Positions 53,529-62,032 are shown, numbered from the stretch's first letter. The stretch: DNA of 64,000 bases from Hasllibacter sp. MH4015 (GCF_020177575.1 NZ_JAHTBK010000001.1:3178001-3242000); one strand, 5' to 3'. Made by a program: numbers and translations. Notes: generated by a model from the sequence alone, not told the origin.

Positions 53529-53824
53529 GCCAAGGGACCATCTACCACACGCGCGACGGCGAAGGCCTTTTGTGTCGTGTTCAATCGGAACCTGGGCTTG
53601 AAACGGCGATGATCCTTTTCGCCCCAGTAATGCACCGATCTTATGTCCAAAACACGGTCAAGAAACTCTACATAGATTGCGTCGTGGGTGGAGAGCCCCA
53701 CCTTGTGTTGATGACCGAGATGATCGCGCTGCCCGCTTCGGATATCGGCGAAGCCGCCAATGCGTCACGTGTTGATCGCGACGCAATAGTTACGGCTGTC
53801 GATCTGCTTGTGACCGGCTTTTGA
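53525..53824 (+). CDS. CcdB-like type II toxin
   Basis: A 99-residue protein. The alignment by eye to plasmid F CcdB places a VQSEPGLETAMILFAPVM segment at the first sheet and LVLMTEMIALPASDIGEAAN with VSIVTAVDLLVTGF-like ending at the C-terminus, where CcdB has MTTDMASVPVSVIGEE and a final hydrophobic helix with a Gly-Ile end. CcdB poisons DNA gyrase; whether this copy does so is unknown, since the classical terminal Trp-Gly-Ile is replaced by Thr-Gly-Phe. The GTG start at 53525 overlaps the antitoxin stop. Confidence 0.75.
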   Translation: MSQGTIYHTRDGEGLLCRVQSEPGLETAMILFAPVMHRSYVQNTVKKLYIDCVVGGEPHLVLMTEMIALPASDIGEAANASRVDRDAIVTAVDLLVTGF

Positions 53825-53869
53825 CACCGCACACTTGACCCCCACCCCCTTCGCCATCACCATCCCCCC

Positions 53870-54211
53870 ATGGTGATGCATTTCCAGCCCACGGGCCCCT
53901 CATCTTCCCACAAGCAAGTCGCGTTTCATCGCACGGAACTTGGCGTGATCCTCGGGCTTTACGGGCGCATGGTCGCGGCGGGGGAATGGCGGGATTACGG
54001 GATCAGCCACCTGAGCGACGTGGCCGTCTTCTCCGTCTTTCGGCGCACGGCGGAAAATCCGATCTACCGGATCGAGAAGCGCCCGAAGCTGCGCGACAAG
54101 AAGCAGCAATATGCGGTCATCGGCATGGACGGGCGCATCCTGAAGCGGGGCGATGATCTGAAAACCGTCCTGCGCGTCCTCGAACGCAAGCTGATCCGCG
54201 CGGTCGACTAG
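53870..54211 (+). CDS. DUF2794-family protein
   Basis: A 113-residue conserved alphaproteobacterial protein. VAFHRTELGVILGLYGRMVAAGEWRDYGIS, AVFSVFRRTAENPIYRIEKRPKL and ILKRGDDLKTVLRVLERKL are its characteristic blocks. The function is unknown. It ends on the stop of the convergent NlpC/P60 gene with a 4-base overlap. ATG codons at 53870 and 53876 are both possible starts. Confidence 0.85.
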   Translation: MVMHFQPTGPSSSHKQVAFHRTELGVILGLYGRMVAAGEWRDYGISHLSDVAVFSVFRRTAENPIYRIEKRPKLRDKKQQYAVIGMDGRILKRGDDLKTVLRVLERKLIRAVD

Positions 54212-55044
54212 GGCAGGGCCAACCGCTTGCGCGCCGTGATCGGCCCGAATTCACTTGCCTCGATCCGCGCGGCGGCATCCTTCAGGGGCTCGTAAGCGAC
54301 GGACATATGGTGCGCGTTGGCGTGCAGCAGCATCCGGTCGCTGGCCATCATGCCGACATGGCCCTTCCAGAAGATCAGATCACCGCGTTTCAGCGCTTCG
54401 TCCTGGCCGATGTCGTCGCCCAACGCCGCCTCCTGCTGGTCGCTATCGCGTGGACAGTCCATGCCGCAGGCCAAGAGACACGCCTGCACGAGGCCGGAGC
54501 AATCTATGCCCCATCGGCTCGTCCCGCCCCAGAGGTAAGGCGTGCCAAGGAACAGATCAGCGATCCCGACCGGGTCCGAGAACCGCGCCTTGATCGGCAT
54601 CAGGTGCTGGGACGGCATGAAATGCCCGGTGTGGATCCGCTTGAACCCGTTCTTCTCCACCATGACACGGACCTGCGACCCGAAATAGAGGCAGACATCG
54701 GGCGCGGCCTTGACGTCGGGCTTGGGATAAAGATGCGTGGCCGGGGAAATGACCCAATGGGTCGCCTCCTCCGCCCCGGTGAGGGCACCGGACAGGATAT
54801 AGCCGACATAGCCGTCGCGTTCGGACTGCCCGAAGGCAAAGCCATCCTCGGTGTCGAGCACGAGAAACCGCTCCCCGAACACCAATTGGCTGGCCCGTCC
54901 GCCGCGCGGCGTATCGGTCAGGTTGGCGATGGGTTGCTGGATCATCATCCAACGGCCCTCGGTGTACCTTTCCGCCTCCACCACGCCCTTGAGGGACGCA
55001 TGGGCGACGCGGCCATTCGACGGGGTCGTGCGGGGATCGCTCAT
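54208..55044 (-). CDS. NlpC/P60-family cell-wall hydrolase
   Basis: A 278-residue protein with N-terminal SH3-like repeats (about 30-150: GRWMMIQQPIANLTDTPRGG, and VSPATHLYPKP-like segments) and a C-terminal NlpC/P60 peptidase. Catalytic Cys is in WGIDCSGLVQACLL (near 181) and His in FWKGHVGMMAS (near 228). Such enzymes cut the peptide stems of peptidoglycan. No signal peptide is visible, so the site of action is uncertain. It lies 3 bp after the aminopeptidase gene. Confidence 0.87.
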   Translation of the reverse strand: MSDPRTTPSNGRVAHASLKGVVEAERYTEGRWMMIQQPIANLTDTPRGGRASQLVFGERFLVLDTEDGFAFGQSERDGYVGYILSGALTGAEEATHWVISPATHLYPKPDVKAAPDVCLYFGSQVRVMVEKNGFKRIHTGHFMPSQHLMPIKARFSDPVGIADLFLGTPYLWGGTSRWGIDCSGLVQACLLACGMDCPRDSDQQEAALGDDIGQDEALKRGDLIFWKGHVGMMASDRMLLHANAHHMSVAYEPLKDAAARIEASEFGPITARKRLALP

Positions 55045-55047
55045 GGA

Positions 55048-56409
55048 TCAAAGAACCTCCGGTAGGGCATCGAACAGCGCGCGGATACCTTGCCCGACAC
55101 CGCCTTTGGGACGGGCGGGCGCATTGGCGCGCTGCCAGCCGTAGATGTCGATATGGGCGAAGCGCGGCACCGGGGCGAAGCGGCGCAGGAACAGCGCGGC
55201 GGTTATGGATCCGGCCATCCCACCCGACGGTGCATTGTCCAGATCGGCGATGCCCGGTTCGATCATCGGCTCATAGGCGTCGTGGAAGGGCAGGCGCCAG
55301 ACGGGATCGGCAATTCTGGCACCGGCGGCGGACAAAGCGGCGGCGAGCGTTTCGTCATCGGTGTAGAACGGCGCGATATCCGGGCCGACGGCCACACGGG
55401 CCGCCCCGGTCAGCGTCGCCATGCAGATCAGCAGATCGGGAGCGGCCTCAGACGCGAACGCCAGCGCATCGGCCAGGACAAGCCGCCCCTCCGCATCGGT
55501 GTTATTGATCTCCACGCTCAGTCCGTTGCGGGCGGTGTAGATGTCGCCGGGGCGAAACGCATTGCCCGCGACATTATTCTCAACCGCCGGGATCAGGACG
55601 CGAAGTTGCACCTTGCGCCCACTGTCCATGATCATGCGCGCCAGACCCAGGACATTGGCCGCCCCGCCCATGTCTTTCTTCATGATCCCCATCGACGCGC
55701 CGGGCTTGAGGTTCAGGCCGCCGGTGTCGAAGCACACGCCCTTGCCCACAAGCGTCAGGGTCGGGCCTTCGCTGCCCCATGTCACTTCGATCAGGCGCGG
55801 CGCCGTGGCGGCGGCACGCCCGACGGTGTGGATCAGCGGAAAATTCTGCTCCAGAAGGGCGGCACCCTCGATCGTGCGCATCTCCGCCCCGAAGGCTACA
55901 GCCAGGTCGCGGACCGCGGCCTCCAGTGCGTCGGGACCCATATCTTCGGCGGGCGTGTTGATCAGGTCGCGCGTCAACGCCTCCGCCGCGGCAATGCTTT
56001 CAAGGCGCGTGGCATCGACACCGTCCGGCGCGACCAACCGCGCCTTCGGCCCGGATTGCGCCCTGTAGCGGTCGAACCGGTAGCGGGAGAGCAGGAAGCC
56101 CAGGGCGATCTCCTCCGCTTGCCCGTCGGGCAACGCGTCGATCTTGTAGGTGGCCTCGGGAAGGGCGGCGATGGCGGCGCCGATTGCGAACCGTTTGCGG
56201 GCACGGTCCCGTTCAGTACCGGTGCCGATCAGCACAGCCGACGGGCCGGGCAGGACAAGCGCGCGGCCGATTTGCCCTTTGAAGTCGTGGAACGCGGCCC
56301 ACTCGGCCTGCTCATCCGGAAGGCTCGAAAGCGTGTCCTCACAGGCGTCGGGACTGACAAGGACAATGGGAAGGGCGACCGAGCTCGGCTCGGCAAACGT
56401 CATCGGCAT
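55048..56409 (-). CDS. Leucyl aminopeptidase-family (M17) protein
   Basis: A 453-residue metallo-aminopeptidase of family M17. LVGKGVCFDTGGLNLK, MKKDMGGAANVLGLAR and EINNTDAEGRLVLADALAFA are the two-zinc active-site signatures. The N-terminal domain is family-typical. A GTG 12 bases upstream also opens the frame. It probably degrades peptides in the cytoplasm; NlpC/P60 follows after 3 bp, so peptidoglycan peptide recycling is one plausible role. Confidence 0.93.
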   Translation of the reverse strand: MPMTFAEPSSVALPIVLVSPDACEDTLSSLPDEQAEWAAFHDFKGQIGRALVLPGPSAVLIGTGTERDRARKRFAIGAAIAALPEATYKIDALPDGQAEEIALGFLLSRYRFDRYRAQSGPKARLVAPDGVDATRLESIAAAEALTRDLINTPAEDMGPDALEAAVRDLAVAFGAEMRTIEGAALLEQNFPLIHTVGRAAATAPRLIEVTWGSEGPTLTLVGKGVCFDTGGLNLKPGASMGIMKKDMGGAANVLGLARMIMDSGRKVQLRVLIPAVENNVAGNAFRPGDIYTARNGLSVEINNTDAEGRLVLADALAFASEAAPDLLICMATLTGAARVAVGPDIAPFYTDDETLAAALSAAGARIADPVWRLPFHDAYEPMIEPGIADLDNAPSGGMAGSITAALFLRRFAPVPRFAHIDIYGWQRANAPARPKGGVGQGIRALFDALPEVL

Positions 56410-56473
56410 GGGGGTGCGCACCTTTTTCGAGTGGCGTCACCCTAGCGTCACTGTCCTGCGCTGCAAGGCCGGA

Positions 56474-56878
56474 TCATCCCGAAAGATCCTCCAGATCCCA
56501 CACGGCGAGGATGGAACGTTCGCCCACCCGCTCCAGCCGGGCAAGGGTCGCGGCGAGCGCCACTTCGTTGTGGCGGGTGAAGGAATCCAGCACGTTTTGC
56601 GCGACATTGGCGAGGCTGGCCATCCCGATCAGCTCTGCATCCTCGATGATCTGCTCCACCCCGGTGGAGAAGCGGACAGCATCCGTCAGCAACAATTCCG
56701 GCAGGCGCGGCAGCATCTCGGACACGCGGTGCAACGCCAGCGCCACTTCCGCCTCGGCGCGCACCTCTCCGATGCTGTGGCACAGTTCCTCCAGCCGGTC
56801 GGGATTGAACCGCGCGGGTTCTTCGGGCCGCAACTCAGCAATATCGGGGTGCCGTCTGGCCCCATATGTCCGGATCAT
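56474..56878 (-). CDS. Conserved hypothetical protein
   Basis: A 134-residue helical protein without signal or membrane segment. It has RPEEPARFNPDRLEELCHSIGE, a four-helix-like middle (EVALALHRVSEMLPRLPELL) and a conserved-looking end AVWDLEDLSG. The layout resembles a small helical bundle such as an Hpt-like module but no phospho-His motif is present. Function unknown. It faces the carbonic anhydrase gene across 166 bp. Confidence 0.7.
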   Translation of the reverse strand: MIRTYGARRHPDIAELRPEEPARFNPDRLEELCHSIGEVRAEAEVALALHRVSEMLPRLPELLLTDAVRFSTGVEQIIEDAELIGMASLANVAQNVLDSFTRHNEVALAATLARLERVGERSILAVWDLEDLSG

Positions 56879-57044
56879 CTCTCACTCCACTTTCCTCCGC
56901 CCCCACCACAGGACGCCCATCGCGTACGATGACGGCCCCGGTTTGCCCCTACTCCCTGAAGAAACGATTGATCCGGGGACGAAAAGCGCCTCCAATTTGG
57001 CGGGAATTCAGGCTAACACCAGGCCAAGCCATCGGGGGACTAGT

Positions 57045-57695
57045 ATGCACCGCGTCAAATCGCTGCCGGATTATCTGCTGGAACGGTTCGAGGATTGGAA
57101 AGAGACGTCGTTCCCGGAAAATCGCGACTGGTTCCGCAAGCTGGCCGATGAAGGACAGCATCCCCGCGCCATGGTTATCGCCTGCTGCGACAGCCGCGTG
57201 GCGATCAATTCGGTCTTCGGGCAACGTACCGGAGAGTTGTTCGTGCATCGCAACATCGCCAACCTCGTCCCGCCCTACACGCCCGACGGCAACCACCACG
57301 GAACCGGCGCGGCGGTGGAATTCGCGGTCAAGCACCTGAGGGTCGAACATATCCTGGTGATGGGCCATTCCCGCTGCGGCGGTGTCGCGGGCTGCATTGC
57401 GATGTGTGAAGGCGATGCGCCAGAATTCGACGCGGATGAAAGCCTGATCGGCCGGTGGCTCGACGTCCTGCGCCCGGGATACGAGGTCGTGGCCGATATC
57501 GAGAACCCCGAGGATCGCCAGACCGCGCTGGAGAAGGAGGGCATTCACGTGAGCCTCGAAAACCTACTGGGCTACCCCTTCGTGTGCGAGGCCGTGGACG
57601 CCGGAACAGTCAGCCTGCACGGGCTGTGGGCCGACATCGCGGATATGGATCTGGAAACCTTCGACGGACGCATCCGGCATTTCGCCCCCGCATGA
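57045..57695 (+). CDS. Beta-class carbonic anhydrase
   Basis: A 216-residue zinc enzyme that interconverts CO2 and bicarbonate. Zinc ligands are Cys47 (in ACCDSRV, with Asp49 and Arg51 as the Asp-Arg dyad), His108 and Cys111 (MGHSRCGG). Length and the GNHHGTGAAVEFAVKHL stretch are typical. GGGGGAC precedes the ATG at 57045. The gene lies 44 bp ahead of sbtA; together they supply and interconvert inorganic carbon. Confidence 0.94.
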   Translation: MHRVKSLPDYLLERFEDWKETSFPENRDWFRKLADEGQHPRAMVIACCDSRVAINSVFGQRTGELFVHRNIANLVPPYTPDGNHHGTGAAVEFAVKHLRVEHILVMGHSRCGGVAGCIAMCEGDAPEFDADESLIGRWLDVLRPGYEVVADIENPEDRQTALEKEGIHVSLENLLGYPFVCEAVDAGTVSLHGLWADIADMDLETFDGRIRHFAPA

Positions 57696-57739
57696 TCTGT
57701 GCCAAAGAACGCTCATTCAGGTGACGTAAGGGGAGATTG

Positions 57740-58720
57740 ATGGACGGAATGCTGGCATTGGCCGCCGACAACCTGCTGTCGCCGATCATCCTGTTCTTCG
57801 CGCTTGGGCTGCTTGCCGCCTTCGCCCGGTCCGACCTGTCCATCCCCGAGGCCATCGCCAAGGGCATGTCGATCTATCTGTTGTTTGCCATCGGCTTCAA
57901 GGGCGGCGCCGCGGTCGCGGCCAACGGGATCGACGCCACGCTGATCCTGTCGCTCGTCGCGGGCACCGTTCTTTCCTTCGCCATTCCGATGGTCGCCTTT
58001 GCGCTCTTGCGGGTGATGACCGGCCTTTCCGTCACCGATGCGGCGGCGGTGGCGGGGCATTACGGCTCCATCTCCATCGTGACCTTCGTGGCGGCCTCCT
58101 CCGTGATAACGGCCAGCGGTATGGAGTCCGAAGGCTACATGGTTGCCGTCGCCGCGGTGATGGAGGCACCCGCAATCCTGTCGGCGCTCTGGCTGATCGC
58201 GCGCTACGACAAGGGGGCCGCGAAAATGGATGCGGGCCTGATCCGGGAAATCCTGCTGAACGGCTCCATCGTGCTGCTGGTCGGCTCCTTTCTGATCGGT
58301 TGCATCACCGGGCCAGAAGGATTGGAGCTGATCGCGCCTTTCATCGTCACGCCGTTCCAGGGCGTGCTGTGCCTGTTCCTTCTGGACATGGGGCTGGTCG
58401 CCGGTCGGGGCCTGCGAGAGGCACGCGGCGTCCTCAAGCCCGGGCTGTTCCTGTTCGGCGTTCTCATGCCTGTCATCGGCAGCTCGTTCGGGCTGGCGGC
58501 GGGCCTGCTTCTGGGGCTCAGCCCCGGCGGCGTGATGCTGTTCATGACGCTCAGCGCATCGGCCTCCTACATCGCCGTGCCCGCTGCGATGCGTGTGGCC
58601 CTGCCCGAGGCGAACCCCTCGATCTACCTCACCCTCTCGCTTGGCGTGACCTTCCCTTTCAACCTGACCCTCGGCATCCCGCTCTATCTGGCGGTCGCCA
58701 CATACGTGACCGGAGGCTGA
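57740..58720 (+). CDS. sbtA: SbtA-type sodium-dependent bicarbonate transporter
   Basis: A 326-residue membrane protein with about ten helices in two inverted five-helix halves. GHYGSISIVTFVAASSV and SASYIAVPAAMRVALPEANPS are SbtA/DUF897 signatures. In cyanobacteria SbtA imports bicarbonate with Na+. A TTG three bases upstream could also start translation, but the ATG is preferred after GGGGAG. It is 3 bp ahead of a PII-like gene, the usual sbtA-sbtB order, and follows a carbonic anhydrase. Confidence 0.9.
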   Translation: MDGMLALAADNLLSPIILFFALGLLAAFARSDLSIPEAIAKGMSIYLLFAIGFKGGAAVAANGIDATLILSLVAGTVLSFAIPMVAFALLRVMTGLSVTDAAAVAGHYGSISIVTFVAASSVITASGMESEGYMVAVAAVMEAPAILSALWLIARYDKGAAKMDAGLIREILLNGSIVLLVGSFLIGCITGPEGLELIAPFIVTPFQGVLCLFLLDMGLVAGRGLREARGVLKPGLFLFGVLMPVIGSSFGLAAGLLLGLSPGGVMLFMTLSASASYIAVPAAMRVALPEANPSIYLTLSLGVTFPFNLTLGIPLYLAVATYVTGG

Positions 58721-58723
58721 TCC

Positions 58724-59035
58724 ATGCAGACCCACAAGGCAAAACGCGTCGCCGTCATCATCGAAGCCGTGATGCAATCACGCCTGACCGACGCGATGGA
58801 AAAAGCCGGCGTGACGGGCTATTCCATCCTTCCGGTTCTGGCCGGCGGCGGACGTTCCGGCAATTGGAGCCGCGAGGGCCAGATCGGGCGCGGTCAGGGC
58901 ATGGTGCAGGTGATTTGCATCATCTCCCCCGACAAGATCGACGATTTGCTGAACAAGGCCTTCGCCGTGGTTGAAAAGCATATCGGCGTCATCACGGTCA
59001 GCGATTGCGAAGTCCTGCGGGCGGAGCGGTTTTGA
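58724..59035 (+). CDS. sbtB: SbtB-type PII-like signalling protein
   Basis: A 103-residue ferredoxin-like-fold protein of the PII superfamily. KRVAVIIEAVMQSRLTDAMEKAGVTGYSILP is the first beta-alpha-beta unit, GGGRSGNWSREGQIGRGQGM the T-loop region, and VISPDKIDDLLNKAFAVVEKHIGVI-like sequence the second unit. In cyanobacteria SbtB binds adenine nucleotides including cAMP and c-di-AMP and controls SbtA. The C-terminal redox loop (Cys-Gly-Pro-x-Gly-Cys) of some cyanobacterial SbtB is absent. It starts 3 bp after sbtA. Confidence 0.9.
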   Translation: MQTHKAKRVAVIIEAVMQSRLTDAMEKAGVTGYSILPVLAGGGRSGNWSREGQIGRGQGMVQVICIISPDKIDDLLNKAFAVVEKHIGVITVSDCEVLRAERF

Positions 59036-59116
59036 CCCATTTCCGCGCGATCTGGCCCGATTGACGCAACCTGTGGTAGTCTGTCCCCCGATGCATTGAA
59101 CCGGGGGGAGGCGAAG

Positions 59117-59647
59117 ATGCGCTTGATCCGAAACATTCTGATTGGGCTTGTCGCCCTTGTCGCAGTGCTGGCTGTCGTGGGCATGCTCTTGCCCCGCCAG
59201 GTGGTCGTGGAACGGGACATCGTGATCGACGCCCCACCCGAGGATGTGTTCGCCCACGTCAATTCGCTTCAGGCTTTCGCGGAATGGTCCCCTTGGGGCG
59301 ATTACGACCCCGACATGGTCGTGACCTATTCGGGCCCCGAGACCGGCGTCGGCAACGTCATGGAATGGACGTCCGAACATCCGAATGTCGGTAATGGACG
59401 CCAGGAGATCACCCATGTGGTGGAGAATGAGCGCGTGATGACCGCGCTGGATTTCGGGGACATGGGCACGGCGGATGCATGGTGGCAACTTGCGCCCGAC
59501 GGGGACGGTACCCGTGTCGTCTGGGGTCTGGATGCGGATATGGGCGGCGGGCCGGTGGGCCGATGGTTCGGCCTGATGATGGATCGCTGGGTCGGTGCCG
59601 ATTACGAACGCGGCCTCGCCCGCCTGCAAGAGACGGTCGAAAGCTGA
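59117..59647 (+). CDS. SRPBCC-family (polyketide cyclase/START-like) protein
   Basis: A 176-residue protein. An N-terminal transmembrane or signal-anchor helix (LIRNILIGLVALVAVLAVVG) is followed by an SRPBCC ligand-binding barrel: VERDIVIDAPPEDVFAHVNSLQAFAEWSPW. Members bind hydrophobic ligands; ligand unknown. GGGGGGAG precedes the ATG. The stop is immediately followed by a CtrA-type box belonging to the next gene. Confidence 0.83.
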   Translation: MRLIRNILIGLVALVAVLAVVGMLLPRQVVVERDIVIDAPPEDVFAHVNSLQAFAEWSPWGDYDPDMVVTYSGPETGVGNVMEWTSEHPNVGNGRQEITHVVENERVMTALDFGDMGTADAWWQLAPDGDGTRVVWGLDADMGGGPVGRWFGLMMDRWVGADYERGLARLQETVES

Positions 59648-59648
59648 C

Positions 59649-59664
59649 TTAACCCCGCGTTAAC
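59649..59664. promoter_or_regulatory. Full CtrA-type box (TTAA-N7-TTAAC) before the 59687 gene
   Basis: TTAA 59649-59652, CCCCGCG spacer of exactly 7 bases, TTAAC 59660-59664; the central TTAACC-N5-GTTAACC form is also seen. It lies 23 bp ahead of the next start codon and directly after the previous stop, so it marks a separate promoter region. CtrA control is inferred from the consensus. Confidence 0.6.
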
Positions 59665-59686
59665 CGGAATCGTCCGAGCCTGGGGC

Positions 59687-60220
59687 ATGGAAATGAATGC
59701 CCCGATCCTGCTCGACCTGCCGCCGGAGGTGCTCTCGGCCCTCCGCACGAAGGCGCGAAACACCGGTCGATCCCCGTCCCTTGAAGCGGCCCGGCTGCTA
59801 TCTCAGGTCTTGATCGGCGACGCGGCGAGGACGCCCGTCCAGGCGGAGGAGCGGCATGACCTCCTCGCGCCCATCCGGGCGCGCCTCGCAGCTGATTTGG
59901 CCCAGGCGACCGGATGGCAAGACCTGCAAGCGCGACTTGCGCGGCACGGCTTCACTTTTCGGGAGCGTGGCGGCGGATTGGCGCTCTATTCCACCAAGAC
60001 GGCGGCCCGCATCTGCAAGGCGTCGGAACTGGGATGGGCCTATGCCGACCTGGTGCGCCGGTTCGGGGCACCGTTTCCGGGCCATTCCCACACCCATGTC
60101 GCGGACCGGGTGCTGAATGGACCCGCCCGCCGATCAAGCCGACACCCGAGCCTGTTTCCAGACCCGGGTACCGCGTGGCCGTCGGACGACGACGATCCGA
60201 TCCTGTTCGAGGATGAATGA
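59687..60220 (+). CDS. Uncharacterised protein with RHH-like N-terminus, candidate CtrA target
   Basis: A 177-residue protein. The first about 45 residues (ILLDLPPEVLSALRTKARN and SLEAARLLSQVL) look like a ribbon-helix-helix DNA-binding module. The rest includes LQARLARHGFTFRERGGGLALYS and KASELGWAYADLVRRFG, a pattern that recalls the C-terminal tails of relaxases. The C-terminal tail is acidic. No function is known. A perfect CtrA-type box is 23 bp upstream. It is convergent with the DUF4139 gene, with directly abutting stops. Confidence 0.65.
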   Translation: MEMNAPILLDLPPEVLSALRTKARNTGRSPSLEAARLLSQVLIGDAARTPVQAEERHDLLAPIRARLAADLAQATGWQDLQARLARHGFTFRERGGGLALYSTKTAARICKASELGWAYADLVRRFGAPFPGHSHTHVADRVLNGPARRSSRHPSLFPDPGTAWPSDDDDPILFEDE

Positions 60221-61894
60221 TTACGGACGCCAATCGAGCAGTTGGCCTTCGGGGAATTCGAACTCCACCCGCATCTCGATCAGCGTTTCCTCACCCGGGG
60301 CCACGTCCATGTCCCAAACATGGACGCCGCGCATGTCGTCCATATCCTCTTCGGTCGGGCGCGGTGTCAGGGTCAGGTCCAGCTCCAGATCCTCCTGCTC
60401 GGCAAAGGGTGTGGCGTACATGATGCGAACGCTTTCCGGCTCGGTCCCTGTGTTCTCCACGCCGAAGGCAAGCGCGCGGGCCTGGGTGTTGGAGGACACG
60501 AACAGCCCCCGATCCCCCTCCGCCAGCGACCGGTCGATCCAGCGCAATTGCAGGTGGTCGAGCGCGCCGAACGCCATCTCCGCCTCAGCGCCCGCGGGGA
60601 TCATCGGCAGGTAGCCGTCGCCGATCAACGCGCCGTCTCGGTAGAAGATCGCTTCTCCGGGCAAGATCGGCTCCCCGGTCTCGTTCTCGGTCAGCGCGAC
60701 AAGGAACGCGGTCTCATCAAAGCGGGGCACGGCGCGGTTTTCGGTCTCCACCGCAAGTTCGATCGTATCGAAGGGCAGCAGCACCTGGTTCGTGGTGCCG
60801 ATTGTGACCGGCGTAGGGTAGGCATAGGTGATCGACAGCCCGTCGAAAGCGGCGGTGACGGCGACCTCCTCCACGATAACGACCGGCTCGACCGCAACGG
60901 CAAATCCGCCCTGTGCCATGGGTGCGGGGGCCGCGTCCGTAAGGGCCTCGCCCTCGGCGAAGCGCCCGACGCCGCTCTCGTTCGCTGCGATCAGCCGGGC
61001 GGGACGCGGGAATAACGCGCTCGGCTCCCGCTCCCGAAACGGGGCGGCGGTCGAGAATGTGATGGCCACGTCCTGCCACCGCGCCGCGCCGAAGGTTTGC
61101 AGCGTCACGTAGCGGTCGACCGACAGCGCCTCCGCCTCGGTGTCGAGGTTGAGTTCGTAACTCGGTGCCCAAGACGCAGACCCCGTGAGGTAGCTCAACG
61201 CGATCTCGCCCGTCACATCCTCCGCGGCATTGACGTCGATGGCGAAGACGTTGATCTGCGGGCCGAACGGGCGCAAATCCTGCAAGGCGCGGCTGGCGTT
61301 GGCCAGCGCAGTCTGCGCGTCTGTCACGGCCTCCGCCATATCCCGGCGGTCCACGCGGGCCTCCTGCAACTCGCCTGCCAAACGTGCGGTCTCGGCCCCG
61401 AGCGTTGACAGAAATTGCGGCACCAGCGCGGGATCATCGGGCATCGCCACGCCGTTTTCCCCGCCGCGCAGGATGGCGGCCACGTAAGCCTGCTGCGTCT
61501 CGACTGCGCGGATCAGGGCATCGCCCTCCGCAAGCGCATCCTGCGCCGCTTGCAAGGCATCCTCGGCGGCCTCAAGGTCAGCGCGCGCGGCGGCTTGGGC
61601 GGGATCGTCCAGCGCCCCGTCCTCCAACGGCTGATTGTAGAGCGGTTGCGGCGGGCCGAAGCGCACGCCGTCCGGTCCGGTGACCTGCGGCAGCATCGCC
61701 GCATCGAGGTCCGGCATCGCGATCAGCAGGCGATGACGCCCGGCGGGGATCGCAACTTCCCCCATCCGGGTCACGTCGGCGCCTTCACCGTAGACAATCG
61801 CCTCCGCCAGATCGGCGCGGATCACGATGTCATCGGCATGGGCGACAAGCGGAAGGGTGGCGCAAAGCGCGGTGCTCAAAAGAAATCGGGTCAT
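60221..61894 (-). CDS. DUF4139/MuiA-type secreted protein
   Basis: A 557-residue protein with signal peptide (TRFLLSTALCATLPLVAHA). The N-terminal about 100 residues match DUF4140-like beta-rich sequence, followed by an Ala-rich coiled-coil helix (about 110-200: AAARADLEAAEDALQAAQD) and a DUF4139 beta domain (from about 215: ALSYLTGSASWAPSYELNL). This is the layout of mucoidy inhibitor MuiA-type proteins. Role unclear, probably envelope-associated. Its start is 150 bp from the asd stop. Confidence 0.87.
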   Translation of the reverse strand: MTRFLLSTALCATLPLVAHADDIVIRADLAEAIVYGEGADVTRMGEVAIPAGRHRLLIAMPDLDAAMLPQVTGPDGVRFGPPQPLYNQPLEDGALDDPAQAAARADLEAAEDALQAAQDALAEGDALIRAVETQQAYVAAILRGGENGVAMPDDPALVPQFLSTLGAETARLAGELQEARVDRRDMAEAVTDAQTALANASRALQDLRPFGPQINVFAIDVNAAEDVTGEIALSYLTGSASWAPSYELNLDTEAEALSVDRYVTLQTFGAARWQDVAITFSTAAPFREREPSALFPRPARLIAANESGVGRFAEGEALTDAAPAPMAQGGFAVAVEPVVIVEEVAVTAAFDGLSITYAYPTPVTIGTTNQVLLPFDTIELAVETENRAVPRFDETAFLVALTENETGEPILPGEAIFYRDGALIGDGYLPMIPAGAEAEMAFGALDHLQLRWIDRSLAEGDRGLFVSSNTQARALAFGVENTGTEPESVRIMYATPFAEQEDLELDLTLTPRPTEEDMDDMRGVHVWDMDVAPGEETLIEMRVEFEFPEGQLLDWRP

Positions 61895-62002
61895 GAAATC
61901 AGGGTCCTTGGAATTGGGTTGGCGGCCATGTTCGCTGGTCCGGTTCACCCTGCCAAAACGGGATTCCCCTACCAACGCCCAAGGCCGTTGATAAGGGTAG
62001 GA

Positions 62003-62032
62003 CGCGGGCCGTTGGGAAATCCTTGGCCCGCG
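62003..62032. repeat. Inverted repeat between asd and the DUF4139 gene
   Basis: CGCGGGCC (62003-62010) / GGCCCGCG (62025-62032), perfect 8-bp arms with a 14-base loop. It sits 13 bp after the asd stop. On the minus strand the T-run comes before rather than after the stem, so it does not fit a standard intrinsic terminator; it may end transcription imperfectly or protect the 3' end. Confidence 0.55.
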
